This document shows, one piece after another, positions 36,289-44,922 of a stretch of 64,000 nucleotides of DNA; position 1 is the first letter of the stretch; the number at the start of each line of letters is the position of its first letter. The DNA is from Marinococcus sp. PL1-022 (GTDB taxonomy: Bacteria; Bacillota; Bacilli; Bacillales; Marinococcaceae): NCBI RefSeq assembly GCF_033845285.1, contig NZ_JAWXCX010000001.1, positions 1,627,495 through 1,691,494 of the forward strand, read 5' to 3'. The notes below the pieces were generated by a model. It did no database searches, was not told the origin of the DNA, and saw only the letters and a program-made list of their open reading frames with translations. The position numbers were made by a program, and so were the translations under genes.

Positions 36289-37149
36289 TCAAAATAAATA
36301 ATGCACCTCGTCTCCCGGCTGCAAAATATCTAAACTTTCAACTGCTTCATTTAAATATCCATACTTATAAGCGAGATGGTAATAATAAAGCAGGCCTTCC
36401 TGCTCTCTGGTCCCAAGCGTGAAATGAAGCCCCCGGAAGTAGTTCTGCCAATACGTCCTGCTGCCTCCAAGCCTGTGACTGTAATCACTGGCCATTTCGG
36501 CAAAATTGTCCTGCTGTGCTGTGCGGCGGCTTTGTAAAAAATCCTGATGCAGAGCAGACCATGTGCTCTCAGCCTGATGGAACGATTCGTTTTGAACAGC
36601 AAATACAGCGTAAACCATCGGCAGGCCGGTATGAGCATACCAAAGTTCGCCGAGATCGTAACAGAACCAGTCGCTTTCCTCCCAGGAAGCCCTGATGGCG
36701 TCATCGCCAATTAACAGGTAAGCGTCGTTCTGCTCTTTCATTTTCACCGGATCCGGTGCCTGCGTCTGATACTGCGCTTCTGTCACCTGATAGAATTCCT
36801 GCAGTATAATTTTCAGCAGATGAACGCTTGTCGCACTTGTCGATGTTAACGCAATCCGCCTCCCCACAAGCTCATCAAGAGGGTAACGGGAATAGAACAA
36901 AATGGACCGTACTTTGCCGGCAGAAGCTACACAAAGAGAAGGCAGAAGCGAAAGAGCATGCGTACTGGACCCAAAAGCAAATGAAGATACAGCACTTCCG
37001 CTCAGCTTTTGTTCTTCGAGTTTTCGGTTCAGCGAAGCAGGTACGTCCTGTTCGAACTGCACCCCCTCCTGCTCAAGCTTTTGACGGTCGAGATAATAAA
37101 AAAACGGTTTTGCGTTCGTATAAGCGATTTCTCCCATTGTTATGGACAT
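36289..37149 (-). CDS. mqnA: Chorismate dehydratase MqnA (futalosine menaquinone pathway)
   Basis: Dehydrates chorismate to 3-enolpyruvylbenzoate, the entry step of the futalosine route to menaquinone. The 286 residues have the periplasmic-binding-protein-like fold of MqnA/MqnD. Recognisable stretches are ITMGEIAYTNAKPFFYYL at the start, LLPSLCVASAGKVRSILFYSR, and IALTSTSATSVHLLKIIL. B. subtilis instead uses the MenFDHCEB pathway and has no gene here. The ATG at 37149 follows GGAGAG by six bases. The neighbours (hepT, a UbiA prenyltransferase, menG, hepS) all act in quinone synthesis, which supports the call. MqnB, C, D and E are not in this window. Confidence 0.9.
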   Translation of the reverse strand: MSITMGEIAYTNAKPFFYYLDRQKLEQEGVQFEQDVPASLNRKLEEQKLSGSAVSSFAFGSSTHALSLLPSLCVASAGKVRSILFYSRYPLDELVGRRIALTSTSATSVHLLKIILQEFYQVTEAQYQTQAPDPVKMKEQNDAYLLIGDDAIRASWEESDWFCYDLGELWYAHTGLPMVYAVFAVQNESFHQAESTWSALHQDFLQSRRTAQQDNFAEMASDYSHRLGGSRTYWQNYFRGLHFTLGTREQEGLLYYYHLAYKYGYLNEAVESLDILQPGDEVHYLF

Positions 37150-37199
37150 AACCATCTCTCCAAATCGTATACATCTTCACTGTACAGGTGTACATGTTT

Positions 37200-38060
37200 T
37201 TACATTAAAATATCTCCAAGGGTAAATACTAATATCACGATGCTGATAATCCCATTCATGGGAAAAAAGGCGACTCCAACCTTCGACAGGTCATAAGGCT
37301 TCACCAGAGAATGCTCGTAAATCATGATTGCCGCAGCTGCGGCAAGTCCAATAAGATAAAACCAGCTGAGTGGCGAAAGCAGATACAGTGCAAGCAGGGA
37401 AATCAGACTGACGAGGTGAAACCCCCGGGAAATGTAAAGAGCTTTCGCAATCCCGAAGCGGGCCGGGATGGAATTCAGCCCGACGCGCTTGTCATACTCC
37501 GCATCCTGTGTGGCATAAATTATATCAAATCCACCAATCCACATAGCTACCGCCGTAAACAGCAAAAATGCCTCCGGCTGAAGCGTGCCAGTTACTCCTA
37601 CCCATCCGCCGAGCGGCGCGATACCAATTGTTATTCCTAAAAACACATGGCAAAGCCAGGTGAAGCGCTTTGTGTAGGAATACAGCGTCATAAAAAAGAC
37701 AGGAATCGGCAGAAGGTAGACCGCCAGCATATTTAACTGAAACGCAGCGATAAATAAAACAAAAAAAGATCCAAGCACAAATAAAATGGCTTGACCTCTT
37801 GAAACGTCTCCTGCAGGAATGGCACGTGTTTCCGTTCGCGGATTGCGGGCGTCTATTTCTGCATCAATCAGGCGGTTCAGCGTCATTGCAGCGCTGCGGG
37901 CACCAAACATTGCCAGTGTGATCCATATCCAGTCAGCAATGGAGGGCCAGGAGCCGTTGATCATCAGGCCGCCGAGCGCCGCTCCCAAAAATGCAAAAGG
38001 GAGGGCGAATACGGTATGTTCGAATTTTATCATTTCTAAAATGGTTTTAATTTTATTCAT
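37200..38060 (-). CDS. mqnP: UbiA-family prenyltransferase, probable MqnP
   Basis: Integral membrane prenyltransferase with about eight hydrophobic segments over 286 residues. The two aspartate-rich motifs that bind the prenyl diphosphate are visible: NRLIDAEIDARNPRTETRAIP (about residues 63-83) and DIIYATQDAEYDKRVGLNSIP. It most resembles 4-hydroxybenzoate-type UbiA proteins rather than MenA. Between menG and mqnA its likely job is to attach the heptaprenyl chain to the futalosine-pathway acid (1,4-dihydroxy-6-naphthoate), the MqnP role. The assignment rests on family plus context, not on a unique motif. Confidence 0.8.
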   Translation of the reverse strand: MNKIKTILEMIKFEHTVFALPFAFLGAALGGLMINGSWPSIADWIWITLAMFGARSAAMTLNRLIDAEIDARNPRTETRAIPAGDVSRGQAILFVLGSFFVLFIAAFQLNMLAVYLLPIPVFFMTLYSYTKRFTWLCHVFLGITIGIAPLGGWVGVTGTLQPEAFLLFTAVAMWIGGFDIIYATQDAEYDKRVGLNSIPARFGIAKALYISRGFHLVSLISLLALYLLSPLSWFYLIGLAAAAAIMIYEHSLVKPYDLSKVGVAFFPMNGIISIVILVFTLGDILM

Positions 38061-38090
38061 TGGTTCAACTTCCTTATCACTGTCATTTTA

Positions 38091-38798
38091 TCACTTTTTG
38101 CGTGCAATATGGGCACAGACGGTGCCGGCAGAAAAAGGAGACATCTGCACCCGGCTGAACCCTGCTTCCATGAACATAACCCCAAGCGTTTCTTTTGACG
38201 GAAAGGCCATGGTCGATTCCTGGAGCCAACGATATTCATCGTACCGGTTAATCAGTACTTTCCCTATGACCGGCATGACCGACTGAAAATAAAAGGAATA
38301 AAATTTTTCTACAAGGCTGTTTTCCGGCCAGGATGTTTCCAGGCACACAGCGGTACCGCCAGGCTTCAGCACCCGCTGCATTTCCTTAAGCACCCGCAGG
38401 TAATCGGATACGTTCCGGAGACCGAAGCCTATCGTTACATAATCAAACGAGTCATCCGGAAACGGAAGGCTGTTTACATTTCCATGTATTAAATCGATGT
38501 TTGTGAGTTGTTCCCGGTGCACCTTCTCCCGGCCGACCTCCAGCATTTTTTCACTGAAATCAATGCCGGTGGCGCTGCCGGCTTTTCCTACTGCTTTTCC
38601 AAGCTGAATCGTCCAGTCAGCCGTGCCACAGCATAAATCGAGCGTTTTCGCTCCACGGTGGACGTTCATCTGCTTCATTGTTTTTTTCCGCCAGCGTTTA
38701 TGCAGCCGAAAGCTGATCACGCTGTTCATGTGGTCGTAGTTGCCTGAAATAGACTGGAAGACCTGATATACTTTATTTTCTTTTTGGGTAGCCATCAT
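38091..38798 (-). CDS. menG: Demethylmenaquinone methyltransferase
   Basis: SAM-dependent methylation that completes menaquinone (also called UbiE/MenH). The 235 residues carry NYDHMNSVISFRLHKRWRK, the SAM loop LDLCCGTADW, GIDFSEKMLEVG and the UbiE signature YVTIGFGLRNVSDY. It lies between hepS and the prenyltransferase gene; the hepS-menG-(...)-hepT order frames the quinone cluster. Confidence 0.96.
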   Translation of the reverse strand: MMATQKENKVYQVFQSISGNYDHMNSVISFRLHKRWRKKTMKQMNVHRGAKTLDLCCGTADWTIQLGKAVGKAGSATGIDFSEKMLEVGREKVHREQLTNIDLIHGNVNSLPFPDDSFDYVTIGFGLRNVSDYLRVLKEMQRVLKPGGTAVCLETSWPENSLVEKFYSFYFQSVMPVIGKVLINRYDEYRWLQESTMAFPSKETLGVMFMEAGFSRVQMSPFSAGTVCAHIARKK

Positions 38799-38809
38799 TG
38801 AAACCCCTT

Positions 38810-39568
38810 TTACTCAATACCTACAGCTATCCATTCATCCATTAGCGAGTGCAGCCCCTCAGAGAGCTGTTCGTCTTTTTCGACATGCTGATGAAAAAAG
38901 CTGTGTTCTTGATCGATTAATTGTTTTAATATTTGGCGGGCGCTCTGCGAGTGACCTTCCCAGTGCTGCACCTGGGCAGCGCTGGCTGAAAATTCTTCGG
39001 TACGGCCAAACCATTCCCATTCATGAAGCAGTCTTTTCAAGGCAAAAATAGAGGAGGAAGCCACTGCAAGATGCGGGCGCCCGTAAAAATGGATAACCGC
39101 TTCCACAATGCCCGCTTCACTCATTCTAAGTGTTTGAAGCATATCGGTATAGTCCTGGCACTCACCAAAATGCAGCTTCATTTTCGCTTCATTCATGCTC
39201 CGGATTGCTGATGTGAAAACTATAAGGATTTCCTGATGAAAAGCAGTACTGAGCAGACGATAGTAAAGACTGCTCATCAAATCCCCGTTCAAAATCGTCA
39301 GCTGCCTTATTTTCTTGTCATCGCCGTCGTTATGCAGCTGAATCTGTTCATGAGCCTTAAATGCTGACTGCACGAGCAGTACAGCTGCAATTTGTTCCAC
39401 CATTCGTTCCCGGGGCACTTTGGCCCCACTTAACGCTTCCAGCAGAAGGTGAACCGTCTCTTCGTGCGCTTCCGGCAGCCCGATTTTCTGCTCAATGTAC
39501 GAGTGCTGGGTCAGGCGCTGAAACTCTTTTTTTATTTCCTCTGCACATGGTGTCCAGTAGTTGTTCAT
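38810..39568 (-). CDS. hepS: Heptaprenyl diphosphate synthase component I
   Basis: Small regulatory partner of HepT; the heterodimer sets the C35 chain length. The 252-residue, mostly helical sequence lacks the aspartate-rich motifs of HepT. Typical HepS stretches are FKAHEQIQLHNDGDDKKIRQLTILNGDLMSSLYYRLL and the following helices (described by its key HNDGDD and NGDLMSS elements). It is preceded by a good promoter and lies 98 bases after mtrB. Confidence 0.88.
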   Translation of the reverse strand: MNNYWTPCAEEIKKEFQRLTQHSYIEQKIGLPEAHEETVHLLLEALSGAKVPRERMVEQIAAVLLVQSAFKAHEQIQLHNDGDDKKIRQLTILNGDLMSSLYYRLLSTAFHQEILIVFTSAIRSMNEAKMKLHFGECQDYTDMLQTLRMSEAGIVEAVIHFYGRPHLAVASSSIFALKRLLHEWEWFGRTEEFSASAAQVQHWEGHSQSARQILKQLIDQEHSFFHQHVEKDEQLSEGLHSLMDEWIAVGIE

Positions 39569-39628
39569 GCCGCTTCCCCCAACCCCTTAAATGCTGGTGA
39601 TTTCATTTCTTACGTCCTATGCTCTCCA

Positions 39629-39657
39629 ATTATAGCACAGGCTCTTTGTTTCCAAGA
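39629..39657 (-). promoter_or_regulatory. Putative sigma-A promoter for the hepS-menG-hepT cluster
   Basis: Minus-strand TCTTGG, 17 bases, perfect TATAAT in the gap after mtrB, about 60 bases before hepS. The -10 is strong and the -35 is weak. Confidence 0.5.
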
Positions 39658-39666
39658 AAGATTACA

Positions 39667-39894
39667 TTAATCTTCCCCGCTTCCTGCCTTTATTTCGCCG
39701 TAGCTTGTTTGTATAACCGCGTTGCCGCGCACCTTGATCGCAGATGTATGCTCGGTAAACTGAGCAATAAGTACTTCTCCGCCGTCTAATTTTTCCAAGT
39801 GATGAAAACGAGTGTCCTTGCCGCGGGTCAAGCCCATAACGTTGACACCGTCTTCTTCTGCACGGATGACGATAAAATCATCTCCATTCTGCAT
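39667..39894 (-). CDS. mtrB: Tryptophan RNA-binding attenuation protein (TRAP)
   Basis: A 75-residue protein that forms an 11-subunit ring, binds tryptophan between subunits and wraps GAG/UAG-repeat [21 protein letters not shown] and [13 protein letters not shown] are the diagnostic stretches. The KKR RNA-contact residues are the lysine in HLEKLDGGE and the lysine and arginine in IKVRG. The tryptophan-contact loop TRGKDT is intact. Its main target, the trp leader, is at 30.57-30.77 kb. It follows folE, as B. subtilis mtrB follows mtrA. Confidence 0.97.
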   Translation of the reverse strand: MQNGDDFIVIRAEEDGVNVMGLTRGKDTRFHHLEKLDGGEVLIAQFTEHTSAIKVRGNAVIQTSYGEIKAGSGED

Positions 39895-39933
39895 TTTAAG
39901 ACCCTCCCTGTTTTCGGTTTGTGCCCATGGTAA

Positions 39934-39962
39934 AGCGCCTGCTTTCTGCAGGCGCCTGATTT
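39934..39962 (-). other. Strong hairpin in the folE-mtrB gap
   Basis: Minus-strand GCGCCTGC-AGAAA-GCAGGCGC, an 8-bp G+C stem followed only by TTTACC. The weak U-tract suggests a partial attenuator or an mRNA processing or stability element that sets mtrB below folE, rather than a full terminator. Confidence 0.5.
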
Positions 39963-39976
39963 TTATCTGCTGGTGA

Positions 39977-40543
39977 TCAGTGCTTAATCAGCGAAAGAAC
40001 TTCGCTCCTTGCCGCCTGATCTTCTTCAAATGTTCCTCTCACTGCGGACGTTACCGTCATAGATCCCGGCTTTTTCACGCCGCGCATCGTCATACACATA
40101 TGTTCAGCTTCAAGAACGACCATCACTCCGTGAGGTTCAAGTGTCGAAACAATTTCGTTTGCAATAGTATACGTGATACGCTCCTGAAGCTGCGGACGTT
40201 TGGCAATTGTTTCCACGGTCCGGGCCAGCTTACTCAGACCTGTCACCATTCCGCCTTTTGGAATGTAGGCTACGTGAGCCTTACCGAAAAAGGGGACCAG
40301 GTGATGCTCGCACATCGAAAAAAACGGAATATCTTTTACCAGTACCAGTTCCTCGTGGTCTTCCCCAAATACAGTTTTTAAATGCTCGTCTGCTGATTCA
40401 TGCAGCCCGGCAAAAACCTCCTGGTATAAACGGGCTACCCTGTCCGGAGTGTCGAGCAGGCCTTCCCGGCCGGCATCTTCACCAACACCTTCAAGAATCA
40501 GCCTGACACCTTCTTTTATTTTTTCGTGATCAAAATTAGCCAC
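39977..40543 (-). CDS. folE: GTP cyclohydrolase I
   Basis: First enzyme of folate (pterin) synthesis; named mtrA in B. subtilis. The 188 residues contain zinc ligands in [21 protein letters not shown], the substrate-binding SKLARTVE, and [12 protein letters not shown] with the other cysteine ligand. The GTG start at 40543 has GGAGG seven bases upstream. It forms an operon with mtrB. The hbs and spoIVA genes that precede it in B. subtilis are absent; gpsA is the next gene upstream. Confidence 0.96.
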   Translation of the reverse strand: MANFDHEKIKEGVRLILEGVGEDAGREGLLDTPDRVARLYQEVFAGLHESADEHLKTVFGEDHEELVLVKDIPFFSMCEHHLVPFFGKAHVAYIPKGGMVTGLSKLARTVETIAKRPQLQERITYTIANEIVSTLEPHGVMVVLEAEHMCMTMRGVKKPGSMTVTSAVRGTFEEDQAARSEVLSLIKH

Positions 40544-40599
40544 CGTAAGTCCTCCAATCAACTTCTGCTGCCTTCAGCCACTGCTGTTTGTCTTGAGAA

Positions 40600-40628
40600 A
40601 TTTTAGCACAAGCCCTTTTAGAAAGCAA
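40600..40628 (-). promoter_or_regulatory. Putative sigma-A promoter for folE-mtrB
   Basis: Minus-strand TTGCTT, 17 bases, TAAAAT, about 57 bases before the folE start. Its -35 box overlaps the T-rich tail of the gpsA hairpin. Confidence 0.5.
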
Positions 40629-40657
40629 AAGGGGCGCCTTTAACGTAACAGGCGCAT
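40628..40657 (-). terminator. Weak terminator after gpsA
   Basis: Minus-strand GCGCCT-gttacgtta-AGGCGC, then CCCCTTTTGCTTT. The stem forms within 3 bases of the gpsA stop; the U-tract is short. Confidence 0.5.
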
Positions 40658-41694
40658 TAATCATTATCATCGAGCAGCATGATGGAGTGCTCTTTTTCAT
40701 TTTTCTTTCCACGCTCCATCAGGGACTTTGCCATTTTCTCCGGCGGCACGTGTTCAAACAGAACTTTATACAGCCCTTCTGTAATTGGCATTTCCACTCC
40801 AAGAGACCTGGACCAGTGGTAGACAGCTTCGGTAGTCCGCACTCCTTCAACGACCATCCCCATCTGCTCCAGTACGTCTTCGAGGCTTTTGCCTGAGCCG
40901 ATTTGATTTCCAGCCCGCCAGTTCCGGCTGTGTTCACTTGTACATGTAACGATCAAATCCCCAAGACCCGAAAGGCCGGTAAAGGTAAGCGGGGATGCTC
41001 CCAGATGGGTGCCAAGACGTGTAATTTCCGCCAGCCCTCTTGTCATTAAAGCAGCCTTTGCGTTATCCCCGTATCCAAGTCCTGATGTAAGACCGATACC
41101 GAGGGCAATAATGTTTTTCAGCGCCCCGCCAATCTCGACACCGAGAAAATCATCATTTGTGTATACACGGAAAGCCTGGTTCATAAACAGCTCCTGCACC
41201 CGGGTCTGTACTTGTTCAGAGGTGCCTGACACCGCGACAGTGGTTGGCTGCTGCTCTGCCACTTCTTCCGCATGGCTTGGCCCCGAAAGCACGGCCATTC
41301 CTTTAAAAGAAATATCCGTCCACTCTTCTTCGAGAATTTGCGATACTCTTAAAAACGAGTCAGGCTCGATGCCTTTAGCTGCATGTACGACAATGGTTTC
41401 CGGCTGAAGATACGGCATTAACTCGCGGGCGATTTTTCTGACTGCCCCGCTCGGAACCGCAAGCACAATGTAGGAAGCCTCACCTGCTGCTTCCTTTATA
41501 TCAGTGGTGGCCACTATATTTTCGGGCAGGACAATCCCTTTTAAATAGCCTTCATTTCTGTGTGTGGTGTTGATTTCTTCAGCCAGCGCTTCTCTGCGGC
41601 ACCAAAGACGCACCGAATGCTGATTTTGTCCTAACACAGAAGCCAGGGCCGTTCCCCAGCTTCCTGCTCCAATAACAGCTGCCTGTTTCTTCAT
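40657..41694 (-). CDS. gpsA: Glycerol-3-phosphate dehydrogenase (NAD(P)+)
   Basis: Makes glycerol 3-phosphate for membrane lipids. The 345 residues start AAVIGAGSWGTALASVLGQN (dinucleotide loop). The catalytic lysine is in GGALKNIIALGIGLTSGLGYGDNAKAALM, and GLSGLGDLIVTCTSEHSRN is the second signature. It lies 14 bases after plsY, which uses its product, in a der-plsY-gpsA operon. Confidence 0.96.
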   Translation of the reverse strand: MKKQAAVIGAGSWGTALASVLGQNQHSVRLWCRREALAEEINTTHRNEGYLKGIVLPENIVATTDIKEAAGEASYIVLAVPSGAVRKIARELMPYLQPETIVVHAAKGIEPDSFLRVSQILEEEWTDISFKGMAVLSGPSHAEEVAEQQPTTVAVSGTSEQVQTRVQELFMNQAFRVYTNDDFLGVEIGGALKNIIALGIGLTSGLGYGDNAKAALMTRGLAEITRLGTHLGASPLTFTGLSGLGDLIVTCTSEHSRNWRAGNQIGSGKSLEDVLEQMGMVVEGVRTTEAVYHWSRSLGVEMPITEGLYKVLFEHVPPEKMAKSLMERGKKNEKEHSIMLLDDND

Positions 41695-41708
41695 GTTTTT
41701 AACTCCTT

Positions 41709-42365
41709 TTATCCTTCACTGCTCTTTTTATACAATGAGCTTTCATTGCCACGCAGCAGGCGGACGATATTTGTACGGTGCTTCCATATCGACAGAAGGC
41801 CAAGAAAAACGGTTAAATACAGATAGGTCTCCGGATGTCCGTTGGTCGACTGGGTATAGAAAACCGCCACCGGGGTTAAAACAGCAAACAACAGAGAGCC
41901 AAGAGACACGTAACCGGTAACTGCAATCGCTGCAATCGCTATAATCCCGACATAAATTGCCGGAAAAAAGACGAGTACACTGATAACTCCGATGGCCGTT
42001 GCTACACCTTTGCCACCGCGGAAGCCAAAATAGACCGGCCAGTTATGTCCAAGTACGGCGGCAAGACCGCCAAGAGCGGGAGCCAGACCGTCCACCTGGC
42101 TTAACGACAAAAATCCGGGCAAAAGGGCCGAGGCTGTCCATTGGAAAAAGAAGCCGAGCCAGACCGCCACCATTCCTTTCAGCACGTCTAAAAGCAGCAC
42201 CACCACCGCCCATTTTGTGCCCAGGACCCGCCGGGTATTTGTGGCTCCGGCATTGCCGCTCCCGACAGAACGGACGTCCACCTTTTTTATTCGCTGCACA
42301 AATAGATAACTAAAACTAACTGAGCCGATTAGATAGCCAATCACAACTGCAAGAATTACTCCCAT
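41709..42365 (-). CDS. plsY: Acyl-phosphate:glycerol-3-phosphate acyltransferase
   Basis: Integral membrane enzyme that starts phospholipid synthesis by acylating glycerol 3-phosphate. The 218 residues hold about five hydrophobic segments and the three PlsY loops: GSVSFSYL with GSGNAGATNTRRVLG (loop 1), GHNWPVYFGFRGGKGVAT (loop 2) and LSIWKHRTNIVRLLRG (loop 3). ATG 42365 follows GGGGAG. B. subtilis plsY is elsewhere; here it has joined the der-gpsA operon. Confidence 0.95.
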   Translation of the reverse strand: MGVILAVVIGYLIGSVSFSYLFVQRIKKVDVRSVGSGNAGATNTRRVLGTKWAVVVLLLDVLKGMVAVWLGFFFQWTASALLPGFLSLSQVDGLAPALGGLAAVLGHNWPVYFGFRGGKGVATAIGVISVLVFFPAIYVGIIAIAAIAVTGYVSLGSLLFAVLTPVAVFYTQSTNGHPETYLYLTVFLGLLSIWKHRTNIVRLLRGNESSLYKKSSEG

Positions 42366-42398
42366 TGCACTCTCCCCTTACCAAACCATTTCCGGCTG

Positions 42399-43715
42399 CT
42401 ATTCGTTTTTCTTTCTGGCCACGATTCGAAGCGGTGTCCCTTCAAACGAGAAGGCTTCGCGGCATTTATTTTCCAAATATCTGCGATATGAAAAATGCAG
42501 AAGCTCCGGATCATTTACAAACAACACGATAACCGGAGGGCCTGAAGCCACCTGTGTTGCAAAATTGATACGCAGGCGTTTATTGCTGTGGGTCGGGGTT
42601 GGATTCATAATAACCGCATCCATAATAACTTCATTTAACACATTGGTAGGGACCCGTACGTGATGATTTTCAGCCACCTGACTTACTACCGGCAAAAGGT
42701 TCTGCATTCTCCGCTTCGTCTTGGCCGAAAGGAAAACGATCGGGGCATAGTCGAGGAACTGGAACTCCTCCCGAATTTCTTCGGTGAACCGGTGCATCGT
42801 TTTGTCGTCTTTTTCCACTACATCCCATTTGTTAACTACAATAACGATAGCCCGGCCGGAGTCGTGCGCATAGCCTGCTACTTTTTTGTCCTGTTCCCGG
42901 ATGCCTGCTTCGCCGTCGAGAACGACAACAGCTACATCGGCCCGTTCCATGGCACGCATCGCCCGGAGTACACTGTATTTTTCTGCTTTTTCATACACTT
43001 TTCCCCGCCGGCGCATGCCCGCCGTATCAATGATGCTGTATTTCTGGCCGTCTTTTTCGAACTCCGTGTCCACCGCATCTCTCGTCGTGCCGGGAATATC
43101 GCTCACAATGACGCGTTCTTCCCCGAGTACTGCGTTCACGAGAGAGGATTTCCCCACATTCGGCTGACCGATGACTGCCATATGAATCGTGTCATCGTCC
43201 TTTTCCTCTTCGTCCTCCACAGGAAACCGTTCGAGCACTTCATCCAGCAGATCACCGAGGCCGAGGCCGTGGGAACCGGAAATCGGAAATACTTCTCCGA
43301 GGCCAAGGGAATAGAATTCATACATCTGCTCCCGCATTTCATAGTTGTCTATTTTATTCACGGCCGTGATGACCGGTTTTTTGGATCGAAGCAGAATGTC
43401 TGCGACTTCTTCATCTGAAGCCGTAATGCCGTCCCGCCCGTTCACGATAAAAATAATGACATCTGCCTCGTCGATAGCAAGCTTCGCCTGCTCCCGAATT
43501 TGAGTGAGCAAAGGTTCATCATTCAGTTCAATGCCTCCGGTGTCAATCACGTGAAAGAAGCGGTGCAGCCATTCACCTTCCCCGTAAAGCCTGTCTCTTG
43601 TAATACCCGGCTCGTCTTCGACGATAGCCATTCGTTCTCCGATAATACGGTTGAATATTGTTGATTTGCCGACATTTGGCCTGCCGACAATGGCGACTGT
43701 AGGTTTTACCATCAT
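42399..43715 (-). CDS. der: Ribosome assembly GTPase Der (EngA)
   Basis: Two tandem GTPase domains and a C-terminal KH-like domain, needed for 50S assembly. The 438 residues show P-loop GRPNVGKST near residue 10 with [15 protein letters not shown] and NKID; a second P-loop GQPNVGKSS near residue 183 follows an acidic linker, with DTAGMRRRG and NKWD. The KH-like end includes [14 protein letters not shown]. Start at ATG 43715, with a second ATG next to it. Confidence 0.97.
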   Translation of the reverse strand: MMVKPTVAIVGRPNVGKSTIFNRIIGERMAIVEDEPGITRDRLYGEGEWLHRFFHVIDTGGIELNDEPLLTQIREQAKLAIDEADVIIFIVNGRDGITASDEEVADILLRSKKPVITAVNKIDNYEMREQMYEFYSLGLGEVFPISGSHGLGLGDLLDEVLERFPVEDEEEKDDDTIHMAVIGQPNVGKSSLVNAVLGEERVIVSDIPGTTRDAVDTEFEKDGQKYSIIDTAGMRRRGKVYEKAEKYSVLRAMRAMERADVAVVVLDGEAGIREQDKKVAGYAHDSGRAIVIVVNKWDVVEKDDKTMHRFTEEIREEFQFLDYAPIVFLSAKTKRRMQNLLPVVSQVAENHHVRVPTNVLNEVIMDAVIMNPTPTHSNKRLRINFATQVASGPPVIVLFVNDPELLHFSYRRYLENKCREAFSFEGTPLRIVARKKNE

Positions 43716-43810
43716 TTTGATTCCTTTCTGTCTCTAAATCTATCTTCATTATCATAACATGAAACAGATACGTTCCTCTCCCCCAAATTTGTATCCAGCG
43801 GGTAAAACAA

Positions 43811-43841
43811 GGAAAAACCAGGCAGCAAAATGCGCCTGGTT
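43811..43841 (-). terminator. Terminator after fni
   Basis: Minus-strand CCAGGC-gcattttgct-GCCTGG then TTTTTCC, just past the fni stop. Confidence 0.78.
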
Positions 43842-43854
43842 GGTTTTTCTCCCC

Positions 43855-44910
43855 TTATATCGAACGGCGGCTGTATACAGACGTATCAATGCCTCGCTCC
43901 TTCAGCCAGTGGGCTGTGTCCCCGCGCAGAACCACTGGTGCCCTTTGCAGTTCCTTAATGTTTTGAGCTCCAACTGCCGTCATTACTGTTTTCAGTTCCT
44001 CCTGTATCTGCCGGAGAAAAGAAGCAGCGCCTTCCGCTCCGCTGTTTTTCGCTTCTCTTAGGACGGCTCCTGCCATTCCACTGGCGCTCCCTCCAAGGGC
44101 AATAACCCTTGCAACATCCAGGCCGTGTCTTACGCCCCCTGAACCGATAACGCTGCCGGGATGCCAGGCATGCACAGTTTCAGCGATAGCGGCTGCTGTC
44201 GGGATGCCCCATTGATCGAAGAAAGCAAACGGACGCTCCCGTCTTTTGTTTTCAATCATGGAAAAATTCGTCCCCCCGCTGCCACCAGCGTCAATAACGG
44301 CTACCCCGGAGCTTCTCAGCTTAACTGCCGTTTCAAAGGAAATCCCAAACCCTACTTCTTTTACAATTACCGGAACAGAAAGCTCACTTGCAATCCGTCC
44401 GATCCGCTCCAGGGCTCCCTGAAAGTCCCTGTCACCTTCAGGCATAACAAGCTCCTGGATGACATTCAAATGAATCTGAAGAGCATCAGCTTCAATCATT
44501 TCGACCGCCTGCACCGCCTGGTCAACGCTTACCTCACTTCCTGTATTGGCAAAAATAATACCATCAGGATTTTTTTCCCGTACGATTCTGTATGTATAGG
44601 ATTCCTGCTCGTTTTTGATGGCCGATGTTTGAGAACCGACTGCCATAGCAACGCCGGTTGCTGCTGCAGCTTCTGCCAGTGAAGCATTAACAGCGGCTGT
44701 TTCGCCGCCGCCTCCACCCGTCATTGCATTAATAAGAATCGGCGAACTTAACGAAAGTCCGCCGATTTCTACTGATGCATCTGTATAAAGAGAAGCTGAG
44801 TCAGGCAGACTTTGATGGACAAATTGAATGTCATCTAAACTGCTTTCGGCTGAAAAACCTGTGGATAAAGCATATTCAATGTGGTCCTGTTTCCGCCTAG
44901 CCCTTGACAC
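43855..44910 (-). CDS. fni: Isopentenyl-diphosphate delta-isomerase, type 2
   Basis: FMN- and NADPH-dependent isomerase that interconverts IPP and DMAPP, feeding the isoprenoid chain used by HepS/HepT. The 351 residues begin SRARRKQDHIEYAL; INAMTGGGGGETAAVN, the HLNVIQELVMPEGDRDF region with catalytic glutamine, VKEVGFGIS and IDAGGSGGTNF are the FMN and substrate motifs. I chose GTG 44910, eight bases after AAGGAG. It lies 12 bases after rpsA. Confidence 0.95.
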   Translation of the reverse strand: MSRARRKQDHIEYALSTGFSAESSLDDIQFVHQSLPDSASLYTDASVEIGGLSLSSPILINAMTGGGGGETAAVNASLAEAAAATGVAMAVGSQTSAIKNEQESYTYRIVREKNPDGIIFANTGSEVSVDQAVQAVEMIEADALQIHLNVIQELVMPEGDRDFQGALERIGRIASELSVPVIVKEVGFGISFETAVKLRSSGVAVIDAGGSGGTNFSMIENKRRERPFAFFDQWGIPTAAAIAETVHAWHPGSVIGSGGVRHGLDVARVIALGGSASGMAGAVLREAKNSGAEGAASFLRQIQEELKTVMTAVGAQNIKELQRAPVVLRGDTAHWLKERGIDTSVYSRRSI

Positions 44911-44922
44911 AAGCAAATCTCC

